Positions 16,499-26,170 of a stretch of 64,000 nucleotides of DNA are shown here, piece after piece. Position 1 is the first letter of the stretch. Each line of letters starts with the position of its first letter. The DNA is taken from the NCBI RefSeq assembly GCF_001748085.1, contig NZ_BBZK01000004.1, positions 124,001-188,000 on the forward strand, written 5' to 3'. This stretch comes from Streptomyces sp. TP-A0874. Its GTDB lineage: Bacteria; Actinomycetota; Actinomycetes; Streptomycetales; Streptomycetaceae. The notes under the pieces were generated by a model. It saw nothing but the letters and a program-made list of their open reading frames with translations. It did not search any database and was not told the origin of the DNA. The translations under genes were made by a program, and so were the position numbers.

Positions 16499-17680
16499 TC
16501 AGCGTTCGAGGACGAGCGCGAGCCCCTGGCCCACGCCGATGCAGGCGGCGGCCAGCCCCGTTCCCGAGCCGGCGGCCGCGAGTTGGTGCGCCACCGCCCC
16601 GGTGATGCGGGCGCCGGAGGCTCCCAGCGGATGGCCGATGGCGATCGCCCCTCCTCTTGGGTTGACGACGGCGGGATCCAACTCGGGCCATTCGGCCAGA
16701 CAGCCCAGGGACTGCGCGGCGAACGCCTCGTTGAGTTCGAAGGTGCGTAGGTCCGCGAAGCTCCGGCCGGCTTTCGCCAGGGCCCGCTTGACGGCCTCCA
16801 CCGGCCCCAGACCGAAGTACTGCGGCTCGATGCCGGTGACCGCGGAGGCGCGGACCCGGGCGAGCGGCTCCCGGCCGCTGGCCCGCAGCCCGTCCTCGTC
16901 GACCAGGAGCAGCGCCGCCGCGCCGTCGTTCAGCGGCGAGGAGTTCCCCGCGGTGACGGTTCCGTCCTTGCGGAAGACGGGCTTGAGCCGGGCGAGCGCC
17001 TCCAGGGAGGAGTTCTCCCGGACGCACTCGTCGCGGGTGAGCTCACTCCCCGGGTACGGCACGACTTCGGCGTCGTAGACGCCGTCCTTCCAGGCGCGGG
17101 CCGCCTTCTCGTGGCTGGCGAGCGCGAAGGCGTCCTGGGCGTCCCGGGTGATGCCGTGCCGGTCGGCGACGAGTTCCGCGCCCTCGCCGAGGGAGACCGT
17201 CCACTCGCTGGGCATCTCCGGGTTGGTCATCCGCCAGCCGAGCGTCGTGGAGTACAGCTCCTGGTGGCCGGCGGGGAAGGCCCGGTTGGGCTTGGGCAGG
17301 ACCCAGGGGGCTCGGGTCATCGACTCAACCCCGCCGGCCAGGACGACGGAGGCGTCGCCGGCCGCGATGGCTCGGGCGCCCTGGATCACCGCCTCCAGAC
17401 CTGAGCCGCAGAGCCGGTTGACGGTGGTGCCGGGGACGCTGGGCGGCAGTCCGGCGAGCAGCACGGCCATCCGGGCGACGTCGCGGTTCTCCTCGCCCGC
17501 ACCGTTGGCGTTGCCGAAGAAGACGTCGTCGATCCGGGCCGGGTCGAGGTCCGGCACCCGTTGGACGAGCGCCTTGACCACATGGGCAGCCAGGTCGTCC
17601 GGGCGTACGTCGGCGAACCCTCCGCCGTACTTGCCGACGGGGGTGCGGACGGCGTCGAGGATGTAGACATCGCGGCTCAT
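16499..17680 (-). CDS. pcaF: Beta-ketoadipyl-CoA thiolase
   Basis: Thiolase of 393 residues that cleaves 3-oxoadipyl-CoA to succinyl-CoA and acetyl-CoA. Acyl-enzyme Cys is in TTVNRLCGSGLEAV (about 86-99), followed by GGVESMTRAPWVLPKP (typical of the PcaF/PaaJ group), catalytic His in IGHPLGASGARI and the second Cys in AACIGVGQG near the C terminus. Its ATG overlaps the pcaJ stop by four bases, so it is cotranscribed with the CoA transferase supplying its substrate. Confidence 0.95.
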   Translation of the reverse strand: MSRDVYILDAVRTPVGKYGGGFADVRPDDLAAHVVKALVQRVPDLDPARIDDVFFGNANGAGEENRDVARMAVLLAGLPPSVPGTTVNRLCGSGLEAVIQGARAIAAGDASVVLAGGVESMTRAPWVLPKPNRAFPAGHQELYSTTLGWRMTNPEMPSEWTVSLGEGAELVADRHGITRDAQDAFALASHEKAARAWKDGVYDAEVVPYPGSELTRDECVRENSSLEALARLKPVFRKDGTVTAGNSSPLNDGAAALLLVDEDGLRASGREPLARVRASAVTGIEPQYFGLGPVEAVKRALAKAGRSFADLRTFELNEAFAAQSLGCLAEWPELDPAVVNPRGGAIAIGHPLGASGARITGAVAHQLAAAGSGTGLAAACIGVGQGLALVLER

Positions 17681-18444
17681 GCGGCGTTCCTTCCGGCGGC
17701 CTTGAGGGCACGCAGCGCGGCGAGCTCCTCCGGGGTGGGCGGCTCGGTGACGGCGGGCTCGGGCGCGGCCGTGAGCTCCCAGCCGGTGGCCTCGCGGACC
17801 TGCTCGACGGTGACCCCCGGGTGGAGGTCGGTGAGCACGAGTTCGGCGGTGTCCGGGTCGGGCCGCAGGATGCCGAGGTCGGTGAGGACGGCGGTGGGTC
17901 CGGCGCCCCGCAGACCCAGGCGAGCCCGGTCACCGGGGCCGCTGCCGTGCCCCACGGTGGTGGTGAAGTCGAGCTTCCGCACGAAGTTGCGGGTGGAGTG
18001 GCGCAGCACCATCAGGACCCGACCGCAGTTGGCCGCTATCTCCGGTGCGCCGCCGGCACCGGGCAGACGGCCCTCCGGGCGGTCCGGGCCGCGGTCGATG
18101 ACACTGGTGTTGATGTTGGCGTACCGGTCCACCTGCGCCGCGCCCAGGAAACCGACGTCGATGCGTCCGGCCTGGAGCCAGTAGTTGAAGATCTCCGGCA
18201 CCGAGACGACCGCGTCGGCGGTCTCGGCGAGTTCCCCGTCGCCGATGGAGAGCGGCAGCCGGGTCGGCTTGGAGCCAAGGGTGCCGGACTCGTAGATGAG
18301 CACCAGGTCGGGGTTGTGCGTGCGGCGGGCCAGGTTGGCCGCGGTGCTGGGCAGGCCGATGCCGACGAAGCAGGTGCCGGCGCCGGCCAGGGCGCGCGCG
18401 GCGTTGACGGTCATCAGCTCGTCGGGCGTCCAGTCGGTGGTCAT
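17677..18444 (-). CDS. pcaJ: 3-oxoadipate CoA-transferase subunit B
   Basis: Beta chain of the two-subunit transferase moving CoA from succinyl-CoA to beta-ketoadipate, 255 residues. The active-site Glu is in LIYESGTLG (family S/Y-E-x-G motif), preceded by FVGIGLPSTAANLARR and followed by VGFLGAAQVDRYANINTSVI. ATG 18444 (MTTDW) overlaps the pcaI stop by four bases. A longer open frame to 18732 runs inside pcaI and is ignored. Confidence 0.95.
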   Translation of the reverse strand: MTTDWTPDELMTVNAARALAGAGTCFVGIGLPSTAANLARRTHNPDLVLIYESGTLGSKPTRLPLSIGDGELAETADAVVSVPEIFNYWLQAGRIDVGFLGAAQVDRYANINTSVIDRGPDRPEGRLPGAGGAPEIAANCGRVLMVLRHSTRNFVRKLDFTTTVGHGSGPGDRARLGLRGAGPTAVLTDLGILRPDPDTAELVLTDLHPGVTVEQVREATGWELTAAPEPAVTEPPTPEELAALRALKAAGRNAA

Positions 18445-19259
18445 CGGTCCGCGCTCCTGTCGTGGATGTTCTCCTTGAGCCAGGTCTGGAAGGCCTCCCG
18501 GTCCCGGGATATCGGGTCCCACGCCTGGTAGAAGTCGTTGTCCCGGACGGAGTATCCGGAGGCGTAGGAGGGGTGCGCGCCGTCCGGCACAGGCACGACC
18601 GCGGTCACGGCCCAGCTGGGCAGCGTGATTCCGGTGGGGCGGGGCTGCAGTTCGTCGACGATCTCCTCGACGGTCACCAGCACCCGGTCCGCCGCGAGGG
18701 CGGCTTCCTTCTGCACCCCCGTCAGCCCCCACAGGTGGACGTTGCCCTGCCGGTCCGCCTGCTGGGCGTGGATGACCGTGACGTCAGGGTTGACCGCTCG
18801 CACGGCCGCGAGCTCCTCCCCCGTGAACGGGCAGACCACCGTGGAGACAGTGTCGGTGCGGTCGGGGATGTCGCTGCCGCGGTACCCCCGCAGGACGGCG
18901 AAGGGCAGCCGGGAGGCACCGGCGACGTAGCGGTTGGCCATGCCGGCGTGGCTGTGCTCGTCGAGTTCGAGCGGCCGCGGCCAGCCGTTCTCCACGGCGT
19001 CGCGGAAGCGGTGCAGCGAACCGACCCCGGGGTTGCCGCCCCAGGAGAAGATCAGCTTCTTCACCAGACCGGCGCCGATGAGCTGGTCGTAGATGACGTC
19101 CGGGGTCATCCGGACCAGAGTGAGATCGGTGATGCCCTGGCGGATGATCTCGTGCGCCGCGGCGAACGGGATCAGGTGCGTGAAGCCTTCCATCGCGACG
19201 GTGTCGCCGCTTCTGACCAGATCGGCCACGGCGTCGCGCAGACTGCGGATGTCGGCCAT
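18441..19259 (-). CDS. pcaI: 3-oxoadipate CoA-transferase subunit A
   Basis: Alpha chain of the 3-oxoadipate:succinyl-CoA transferase, 272 residues, first gene of the pca operon. It begins MADIRSLRDAVADLV with SGDTVAMEGFTHLIPFAAAHE (CoA-binding glycine-rich part), then FSWGGNPGVGSLHRF, VIHAQQADRQGNVHLWG and VTVEEIVDEL. ATG 19259 was chosen over the longer frame (to 19688) because it matches the family N terminus. It is divergent from the double IclR gene; the promoter must lie in 19260-19452. Confidence 0.95.
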   Translation of the reverse strand: MADIRSLRDAVADLVRSGDTVAMEGFTHLIPFAAAHEIIRQGITDLTLVRMTPDVIYDQLIGAGLVKKLIFSWGGNPGVGSLHRFRDAVENGWPRPLELDEHSHAGMANRYVAGASRLPFAVLRGYRGSDIPDRTDTVSTVVCPFTGEELAAVRAVNPDVTVIHAQQADRQGNVHLWGLTGVQKEAALAADRVLVTVEEIVDELQPRPTGITLPSWAVTAVVPVPDGAHPSYASGYSVRDNDFYQAWDPISRDREAFQTWLKENIHDRSADR

Positions 19260-19452
19260 ATCCTCTCTCACCCTTGTTCGCGGAGTGAACTTTCGTTCAT
19301 AATCCTGGTGAGGTGAGAGTGTGCTCCCGCCGGGCGCGCCTGTCAATGGCCGGCCGGCTCGTCCACCGGTCACCTCCGACCGCACTGAACAGGCCGGATG
19401 CCGCCAGCGGCGGCACCGAACGACCGGCAGGACCGACCACGAGGAGGCGGGC
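19260..19452. promoter_or_regulatory. pcaI / IclR-regulator divergent promoter with GTTC/GAAC repeats
   Basis: Close to pcaI the sequence alternates GTTC (19276-19279), GAAC (19287-19290) and GTTC (19295-19298), giving GTTC-N7-GAAC and GAAC-N4-GTTC inverted repeats. They are bracketed by CTCTCACC (19265-19272) and its complement GGTGAGAG (19312-19319). This is a good candidate operator for the adjacent IclR-type protein. GAGGAGG lies before the regulator ATG at 19453. Confidence 0.5.
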
Positions 19453-20970
19453 ATGCCCGCTGCGAAGGACCCGGCGACTCTGGTGGGGCCGCTCGACCGC
19501 GGGCTGACGGTGCTCCGCGCGATGTCGGAGCCGGGCAACCACCGGCTCCGCCCGAGCGACCTGGTGCACGCCACCGGGCTGGCCCGCTCCACCGTGGACC
19601 GGGTCGTCGGCACCCTCGTCCGGCTCGACCTGCTGCGGGCCGTCGGCCGCGACGTCGAGCTCACCCCCCGGCTGATGGAGTTCGGCAACGCCTACCTCGC
19701 CGGCTGCGCGATCGCCGACGCGCTGGAGCCCTACGCGGAACAGCTGGCCGACGAGCTGGACGAGTCCGTCTCGGTGGCGGTGCCGGACGGCGCGGGGGTC
19801 CGCTTCGTCACCCAGGTGATCCGGCGCCGCACCATGGCCCCGGTCTTCCGGATCGGCGATCTGCTGCCCGCCGACCGGTGCGCCGCCGGGATGGTCTTCC
19901 AGCCCGGAAATCCCGGCTGGGCCGCGGATGACCAGCGAATGGAAGAGGGCCTGCTCGCGGTCGCCGTACCGGTGCGGGACGACACCGGGCGGCAGGTGTG
20001 TGCGATGAGCGTGGTCAGCCACACCAGCCGGCACACCTCCGAATCGCTGACCGCGACCGCGCTGCCCCGCCTCCGATCGCTCCTGCCCGACCTGGAGCGG
20101 GCCCTGAGCGAGGCGCGCTCCCGCCCGCCCGGCCCACGCCCGGCCGGTCGTCCGCCCGGCGCCTCACTCTGCGCCAAACGGGAGTTGGGCGCCGGATTCC
20201 TGCAGTCCCTCGCCCGTGGGTTGGAGGTCCTGGGGGTGCTCGGCGGCGACCCGCGCGGACTCACCCTCTCCGCGGTGGCGGAGGCTGTCGGCCAACCACG
20301 GGCGACCGCCCGCCGGGCACTGCTGACGCTGGAACAGCTCGGCTACGTCGCCCACCGGGAGCGCCGTTTCCGGCCGCTCCCCCGCGTGCTGGAACTCGGC
20401 TACGCGCACCTCTCCGGACTCGGCTTCACCGAGATCGTCCACCCCCATCTGGAGCAACTCGCCGCGGAGGTCGGCGAGTCGGCCTCGGTGGCCGTGCTGG
20501 ACGGCACGGACATCCGCTATGTGGCACGGGTGCCCGCCTACCGCATCATGAGTGTGAATATCACCGTCGGCACCCGCTTCCCCGCGCACGCCACCTCGAT
20601 GGGACGGGTACTGCTGGCCGCGCTCGCACCCGCGGCCCGATCCGAGGTCATCGCACGGAGCGCCCTGCGGCCGTTCACCGATCGGACCATCACCGACCAC
20701 GCGGCGCTGCTCCGGGCCCTCGACGAGATCACCTCCCGCGGCTACGCCCTGGCCGACGAGGAGCTCGAACAGGGGCTCCGCTCGCTGGCCGTACCGCTGC
20801 GGGACCGGGCGGGCCACCCCCTCGCCGCACTCAACCTCGCCACCTACACCGGGCGCGGCACCGCGGAGCAGTCCGAGGCCACCCTGCTCCCGGCCCTGCT
20901 GCGCAGCGCCCGCCGCATCGAGGCGGACCTGCACACCGCGTTCGAGCGCCGGCCACTGCACCTGCCGTGA
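19453..20970 (+). CDS. Tandem (double) IclR-family regulator of the pca operon
   Basis: A 505-residue regulator made of two complete IclR units. Unit 1 (about 10-215): helix-turn-helix LRPSDLVHATGLARSTVDRVVGTL, then an effector domain with SVSVAVPDGAGVRFVTQV that looks shortened. Unit 2 (about 245-500): LTLSAVAEAVGQPRATARRALLTL, then ASVAVLDGTDIRYVARVP, FPAHATSMGRVLLAAL and GYALADEELEQGLRSLAVPL, a full PcaR/PobR-like effector domain. The linker is Arg/Pro-rich. Divergent from pcaI, so it probably senses protocatechuate or beta-ketoadipate. A GAGGAGG ribosome site supports the ATG. Confidence 0.88.
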   Translation: MPAAKDPATLVGPLDRGLTVLRAMSEPGNHRLRPSDLVHATGLARSTVDRVVGTLVRLDLLRAVGRDVELTPRLMEFGNAYLAGCAIADALEPYAEQLADELDESVSVAVPDGAGVRFVTQVIRRRTMAPVFRIGDLLPADRCAAGMVFQPGNPGWAADDQRMEEGLLAVAVPVRDDTGRQVCAMSVVSHTSRHTSESLTATALPRLRSLLPDLERALSEARSRPPGPRPAGRPPGASLCAKRELGAGFLQSLARGLEVLGVLGGDPRGLTLSAVAEAVGQPRATARRALLTLEQLGYVAHRERRFRPLPRVLELGYAHLSGLGFTEIVHPHLEQLAAEVGESASVAVLDGTDIRYVARVPAYRIMSVNITVGTRFPAHATSMGRVLLAALAPAARSEVIARSALRPFTDRTITDHAALLRALDEITSRGYALADEELEQGLRSLAVPLRDRAGHPLAALNLATYTGRGTAEQSEATLLPALLRSARRIEADLHTAFERRPLHLP

Positions 20971-20978
20971 GCCCCGCC

Positions 20979-21006
20979 GCCCCGGAGCGCCGGACGGCTC
21001 CGGGGC
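20979..21006 (+). terminator. Hairpin after the IclR regulator
   Basis: GCCCCGGAGC (20979-20988) and GCTCCGGGGC (20997-21006) form a perfect 10-bp stem with an 8-base loop, eight bases after the stop codon. Confidence 0.7.
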
Positions 21007-21097
21007 GCGGAGGATTGTCGGAACCCTGACCGAGCGCCACCATGGAGCCACACAGCCGGACCGGCAGTCTGCGACAGGCCCGATCGGAGTGAGCACC

Positions 21098-22378
21098 GTG
21101 GCCAATCCGTGGATCGCTCTAGAACCCGGCGCCGACCCCGCCGAGCGGGCCGGCGCGATCCGCCGCGCCCACGAGACCTTCACTGCTGCCGGGTCGTTGG
21201 GGGTGGGACGTCCGGTGCGCGGCGTGGTCGCGGCCTCCTGGCAGCGCTCCGCCCTGGCCCGGGTCAGCCCCGACTCCACCGCCGCGGTCGAGCTCCTCGA
21301 CAGCGACCTGGCGGCACACCGGGCCGTCCATCCGCTGGCGCGGGTCATGCCGCTTTTCCGGGAGCTGATGGGCACCTTCGCCCTCGACGGCGAGCATCTC
21401 CTGGCCGTCTGCGACGCGCAGGGAAGACTGCTGTGGGTGGAGGGGCACAGGGCGGCGAGACGGCGCGCCGAGACCATGAACTTCGTGCCCGGCGCCCGGT
21501 GGTCGGAGACGGCGGTGGGCACCAACGCCCCGGGGACCGCCGTGACCGTCGACCGGCCGGTGCAGGTCTTCGCGGCCGAGCACTTCAGCCGCCCGGTGCA
21601 GCAGTGGACCTGCGCCGCCGCCCCGGTCCACGATCCGCACACCGGCCGGCTGCTGGGCGCGGTCGACATCACCGGCGGGCACCGGCTGGCGCATCCGCAC
21701 AGCCTCGCCTTCGTCCAGGCGGTCGCCCGGGCCGCCGAGTCGCAGCTGGCCCTGCTCGGACCGCTGCCGTCGCCCGGGGAGGAGAGCGGCGCCCGGATCG
21801 AGCTGCGGGCGCTCGGCAGGGACGAGGCCGACCTCGTCCTCTCCGGCCGGGAACTGCGGCTGAGCCGTCGGCACAGCGAGATCATGGCCCTGCTCGCCAG
21901 CCATCCCGAGGGACTCTCCGGGGACGAACTGCTGCTCGCTCTCTACGAGGACGAGTTCACCACCCCGGTCACCGTCCGCGCCGAGCTATCCCGGCTCCGC
22001 CGCATCCTCGGCCCGGACCTGCTCCGCTCCCGTCCGTACCGGCTCACCGTGGACGTCGCGGCCGACTTCGACACCGTGCTGCGGCGGCTCGCCTCCGGAG
22101 CGACGCCGGGGGCGCTGGACGCCTACTCCGGCCCGCTGCTCCCCGGTTCCCAGGCGCCAGAGGTGGCGCGGCTTCGGAGCAGGGTGGCCGACCAACTGCG
22201 GGCCGCACTCATCTCCCACCGCGATCCCGACCTGCTGGCCGCCTGGACCCGGACCCCGTGGGGAGCCGGCGACCTGGAGGTCTGGGCGGCCCTCGTCGCG
22301 GCGCTGCCGGCGGGCTCGCTCTGCCGCTCCCTGGCCGAAGCCCGACTGCGGGAGGTGGACGCCGAGCAGCGGTGGTAG
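21098..22378 (+). CDS. GAF-domain transcriptional regulator (AcoR-like sensor)
   Basis: A 426-residue protein. The first half is a GAF-type sensor like that of AcoR/Fis-type activators: VVAASWQRSALARVSPDS, LLAVCDAQGRLLWVEG, FVPGARWSETAVGTNAPGTA, EHFSRPVQQWTCAAAPVHD and GAVDITGG. The second half contains a winged-helix-like segment (LSRRHSEIMALLASHPEGLSGDEL, VTVRAELSRLRRILG) instead of the sigma54 AAA+ domain, as in actinobacterial relatives. GTG 21098 has GGAG eight bases ahead; GTG 21089 is the alternative. It lies 118 bp before the aldehyde dehydrogenase gene, its probable target. Confidence 0.8.
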   Translation: MANPWIALEPGADPAERAGAIRRAHETFTAAGSLGVGRPVRGVVAASWQRSALARVSPDSTAAVELLDSDLAAHRAVHPLARVMPLFRELMGTFALDGEHLLAVCDAQGRLLWVEGHRAARRRAETMNFVPGARWSETAVGTNAPGTAVTVDRPVQVFAAEHFSRPVQQWTCAAAPVHDPHTGRLLGAVDITGGHRLAHPHSLAFVQAVARAAESQLALLGPLPSPGEESGARIELRALGRDEADLVLSGRELRLSRRHSEIMALLASHPEGLSGDELLLALYEDEFTTPVTVRAELSRLRRILGPDLLRSRPYRLTVDVAADFDTVLRRLASGATPGALDAYSGPLLPGSQAPEVARLRSRVADQLRAALISHRDPDLLAAWTRTPWGAGDLEVWAALVAALPAGSLCRSLAEARLREVDAEQRW

Positions 22379-22496
22379 GCCGTGGCGCCCCACCGCCGGC
22401 CCGCCTCGCGTCCGCAACGTGCTCGCAACCTCCGGCTGACTAGCCTCGCGCCAGCGCTGCCCAACGCCGGGCGCGCCTGGACCGGGAGGCATGGAC

Positions 22497-24020
<1,524 letters not shown>

Positions 24021-24029
24021 ACGTACGAA

Positions 24030-24071
24030 AAGAGGCGCCTGACCTGGCCTTTCGACCGTCAGGCGCCTCTT
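24030..24071 (+). terminator. Strong terminator after the aldehyde dehydrogenase
   Basis: AAGAGGCGCCTGAC (24030-24043) pairs perfectly over 14 bp with 24058-24071, loop 14 bases, ten bases after the stop. Confidence 0.9.
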
Positions 24072-24177
24072 GTTCGACCCGCTCACGACAGAGCCCGGAT
24101 TGCACAGCCCCCCAGTTCGTCGCACAGGTCCCTGCCCCGCGGCCACTGTTTCCGTCTCCAGTCACGGACCAGGGACC

Positions 24178-24217
24178 GGCTCGCGTCAGCCGACGCCTCC
24201 CTCGGCTGACGCGAGCC
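24178..24217 (-). terminator. 16-bp perfect hairpin after a minus-strand gene remnant
   Basis: GGCTCGCGTCAGCCGA (24178-24193) pairs with 24202-24217, loop 8 bases. It lies 45 bases downstream of the stop at 24263 of the coding-like remnant on the minus strand, so it fits as that lost gene's terminator. Confidence 0.7.
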
Positions 24218-24262
24218 CCACCCCTGCGTGGGACCGCGGTGGAGCATGGTGCCTTCGACTCA

Positions 24263-24423
24263 TCACCTGCGCGGTACACCGCAAAGGCCGAGGAGGTCAC
24301 CCATCATGCGTTCGAACAAGGGTAGGCAGTCGTCGAACGAGGAGGCCAGATGCCCGTAGACCGCCATGCGGAGTAGCCCGTGGATCTGCCGCTCGGCTTC
24401 TTCGAGCCCGTCAGGCGAGGTGA
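24263..24423 (-). pseudogene. 3' remnant of an unidentified gene
   Basis: A minus-strand frame ending TGA-TGA at 24263 reads PDGLEEAERQIHGLL, RMAVYGHLASSFDDCLPLF and ERMMGDLLGLCGVPRR, with mostly G/C third positions and helix-like composition. No acceptable start exists before the next upstream in-frame stop (near 24525) except an internal ATG giving 34 residues. It looks like the tail of a deleted gene, retaining its terminator. I do not recognise the family. The remaining sequence to 24539 holds only the hairpin at 24427-24464. Confidence 0.4.
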
Positions 24424-24426
24424 GCC

Positions 24427-24464
24427 GTCCGCCGCCGCGGAGCTCCCCAGCCGCGGCGGCGGAC
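24427..24464. repeat. 14-bp perfect inverted repeat upstream of DUF779
   Basis: GTCCGCCGCCGCGG (24427-24440) pairs with 24451-24464 around a 10-base loop. It lies 75 bases before the DUF779 start and could block read-through from the aldehyde dehydrogenase or lie in the DUF779 leader. Confidence 0.6.
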
Positions 24465-24539
24465 GAACGCCCTGCCCCTCCCGCACCCGGGCCGGTTGTG
24501 AGTTCCGGACCGGGACGTTCTCACCCCGTGGAGACAGCC

Positions 24540-24989
24540 ATGAGTGAACCGGCCGCGGAGCCGACCAGTGGACCCTTTCTCCCGAACGGCAAGGGTGCGG
24601 CCACCAGCCCGCCGTCCGGAGCACCGCCTGCGGAGGGGTCCGTTCCACGCGTGGAGCTGACCCCCCGGGCAGCCGGTCTGCTGCGCGATTTGAGCGAGCG
24701 CCACGGGCCGCTGATGTTCCATCAGTCCGGTGGCTGCTGCGACGGCAGCGCTCCCATGTGCTACCCGGACGGTGAGTTCCGGACCGGCTCCTCCGACGTC
24801 CTCCTCGCCGAACTGCGGGTCGAGGGGGTGGCGAAGCCGATCCCGTTCTGGATGTCGGCCAGCCAGTTCGCCACCTGGAGCCACACCCGGCTCATCGTGG
24901 ACGTCGTGGCCGGACGCGGTAGCGGATTCTCGCTGGAAGCCCCGGAGGGCGTCCGCTTCCTCATCAGATCCCGGCTGCTGGACGACTGA
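24540..24989 (+). CDS. DUF779 domain protein (aldehyde dehydrogenase partner)
   Basis: A 149-residue protein. After a Pro/Ala-rich N terminus (about 40 residues) it has the DUF779 core: LTPRAAGLLRDLSERHGPLMFHQSGGCCDGSAPMC with the conserved paired cysteines, then PIPFWMSASQFATWSHTRLIVDVVAGRGSGFSLEAPEGVRF. Genes of this family commonly follow AcoD/ExaC-type aldehyde dehydrogenases; the biochemical role is undefined, and the Cys-rich patch suggests metal or thiol chemistry. ATG at 24540 has GGAG seven bases ahead. Here it is separated from the dehydrogenase by 519 bp with two terminator-like hairpins, so it is not simply cotranscribed. Confidence 0.88.
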   Translation: MSEPAAEPTSGPFLPNGKGAATSPPSGAPPAEGSVPRVELTPRAAGLLRDLSERHGPLMFHQSGGCCDGSAPMCYPDGEFRTGSSDVLLAELRVEGVAKPIPFWMSASQFATWSHTRLIVDVVAGRGSGFSLEAPEGVRFLIRSRLLDD

Positions 24990-25029
24990 CCGGCAGGCCG
25001 TCCCCGGACCTCTCGCGGCCTACCGTGCC

Positions 25030-25454
25030 GACTCACCGGAGGTGGTGCGGCGGCGCCAGTCGGCCTTCGCGAAGAGGGCGCGCTCCGTTACGGCACAGGT
25101 CCACCGCGGGTGCGAGGATCTCCTCCACGGGGCAGGGTGCCTTGGCGCCGGTGGAGTTCGAACCAGCCGTTGGCCAAGCCCGGAACGGTGACGCTGGTCC
25201 CCGGCACGCCGCTCGGAGTCGGGGTCCGGCCACTGTGCGGGCGAGAGGCCGGTTCCGGTGACGGCGGCCGTCGGGCCGGGGGCGTGCGGCGGGCTCAGGC
25301 CGTCTCCTCCCAGGCCGGCCGGGTTCGGCGGGGCCACGGCCGCGACGGCCTGCGCGGCGATGACCGCGTCCACGACGTTTCCTCCCCGGTCGGCCACGGC
25401 AAGCGCCGCTTCCACGGCCAGCGGATGCCCTGCCGCGACTGCTACCTGGGACAT
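25030..25454 (-). pseudogene. Gamma-glutamyltransferase fragment, frameshifted
   Basis: Three minus-strand frames must be joined to read a GGT-like N-terminal region. Frame one starts at ATG 25454: VAAGHPLAVEAALAVADRG, GNVVDAVIAAQAVAAV, PPNPAGLGGDG. After about 25215 the second frame gives SGVPGTSVTVPGLANGWFEL and HRRQGTLP. A third gives VEEILAPAVDLCRNGARP to about 25040. The whole catalytic part (autoprocessing Thr and beyond) is missing, as is the loop between the GGDG and the VPG motifs. At least two indels plus large deletions: clearly dead. The start overlaps the DUF1275 stop by 13 bases, suggesting a former operon. Confidence 0.75.
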
Positions 25455-26170
25455 GTCGGCTCCCTGGCCGGGGGTTGCGGCGGGAGCATGGTGTGCCCGA
25501 CGCAGGCCGTGGCGGCGGTCAACGCTCCCGCCGCGAACAGGGGTACGGCCAAGCCGAGTTCCAGGAGCAGCACTCCGAACACAGCTCCTGAGAAGATCAG
25601 GAGGATCGCCCCGAGACGGCGGTTGAGCAGGCTGTGCCGTCCGCCTCGGGTGATCGACTCGCTGGCCAGGGCGGTGAGTGTGGATGTGACGACGACGGTG
25701 GTCACATCGCGTACTGCGAGGCTGCGTGCGGCTGCGGCCTGCACCCCCATGACGCCGGCCGTCACGGAGACAGCGGTCAGTTCGAGGGCGCGGTGCCCTT
25801 CGACCGCGGGTACCAGGCAGCAACCGCCGAGCAGCATCAGCAGACACCCGCAACTGCCCAGGACCACGGATACGACCGGGTTCCAACCCTTGCCACGTCC
25901 GCGAAGGAGCAACCCTCCGAGGAATGCTCCCGCGGCGAAGGCGCACAGGGCGACCGCCGGGCCGAGGACGGGGAGTCTGTCCGCTCCGGCGACTCCCATG
26001 CCCAGCACGACGATGTTGCCGGTCATGTTGCCGACGAAGACCCGGTCGAGACCGACGAATCCGACGGCGTCGACGATACCGGTGACGAACGTCAGGGCCA
26101 GAGTTGCCACGAGGGCGACGCGCTCCGCGCGATGCGCCCGCTGCGGTGCGGTGCGGTCAGCGTTCCTCAT
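25442..26170 (-). CDS. DUF1275 (YoaK-like) integral membrane protein
   Basis: A 242-residue protein with about six hydrophobic segments: VALVATLALTFVTGIVDAVGFVGL, FVGNMTGNIVVLGMGV, GPAVALCAFAAGAFLGGLLL, VVLGSCGCLLMLLGGCCLV, AVSVTAGVMGVQAAAARSL and LLIFSGAVFGVLLLELGLAVPLFAAGAL. The motifs VDAVGF and FVGNMTGN are typical for DUF1275, as is TTVVVTSTLTAL. Function of the family is unknown; transport is often assumed. ATG 26170 (MRNADR) was chosen because upstream codons are low-complexity; no strong ribosome site is seen. It appears intact within an otherwise degraded neighbourhood. Confidence 0.85.
   Translation of the reverse strand: MRNADRTAPQRAHRAERVALVATLALTFVTGIVDAVGFVGLDRVFVGNMTGNIVVLGMGVAGADRLPVLGPAVALCAFAAGAFLGGLLLRGRGKGWNPVVSVVLGSCGCLLMLLGGCCLVPAVEGHRALELTAVSVTAGVMGVQAAAARSLAVRDVTTVVVTSTLTALASESITRGGRHSLLNRRLGAILLIFSGAVFGVLLLELGLAVPLFAAGALTAATACVGHTMLPPQPPAREPTCPR

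Noticed and set aside
10789..21051. A shared 15-mer CCACCATGGAGCCAC at 10789 and about 21037
   Set aside because: In 64 kb of GC-rich sequence a repeat of this length is expected by chance, and the contexts differ.
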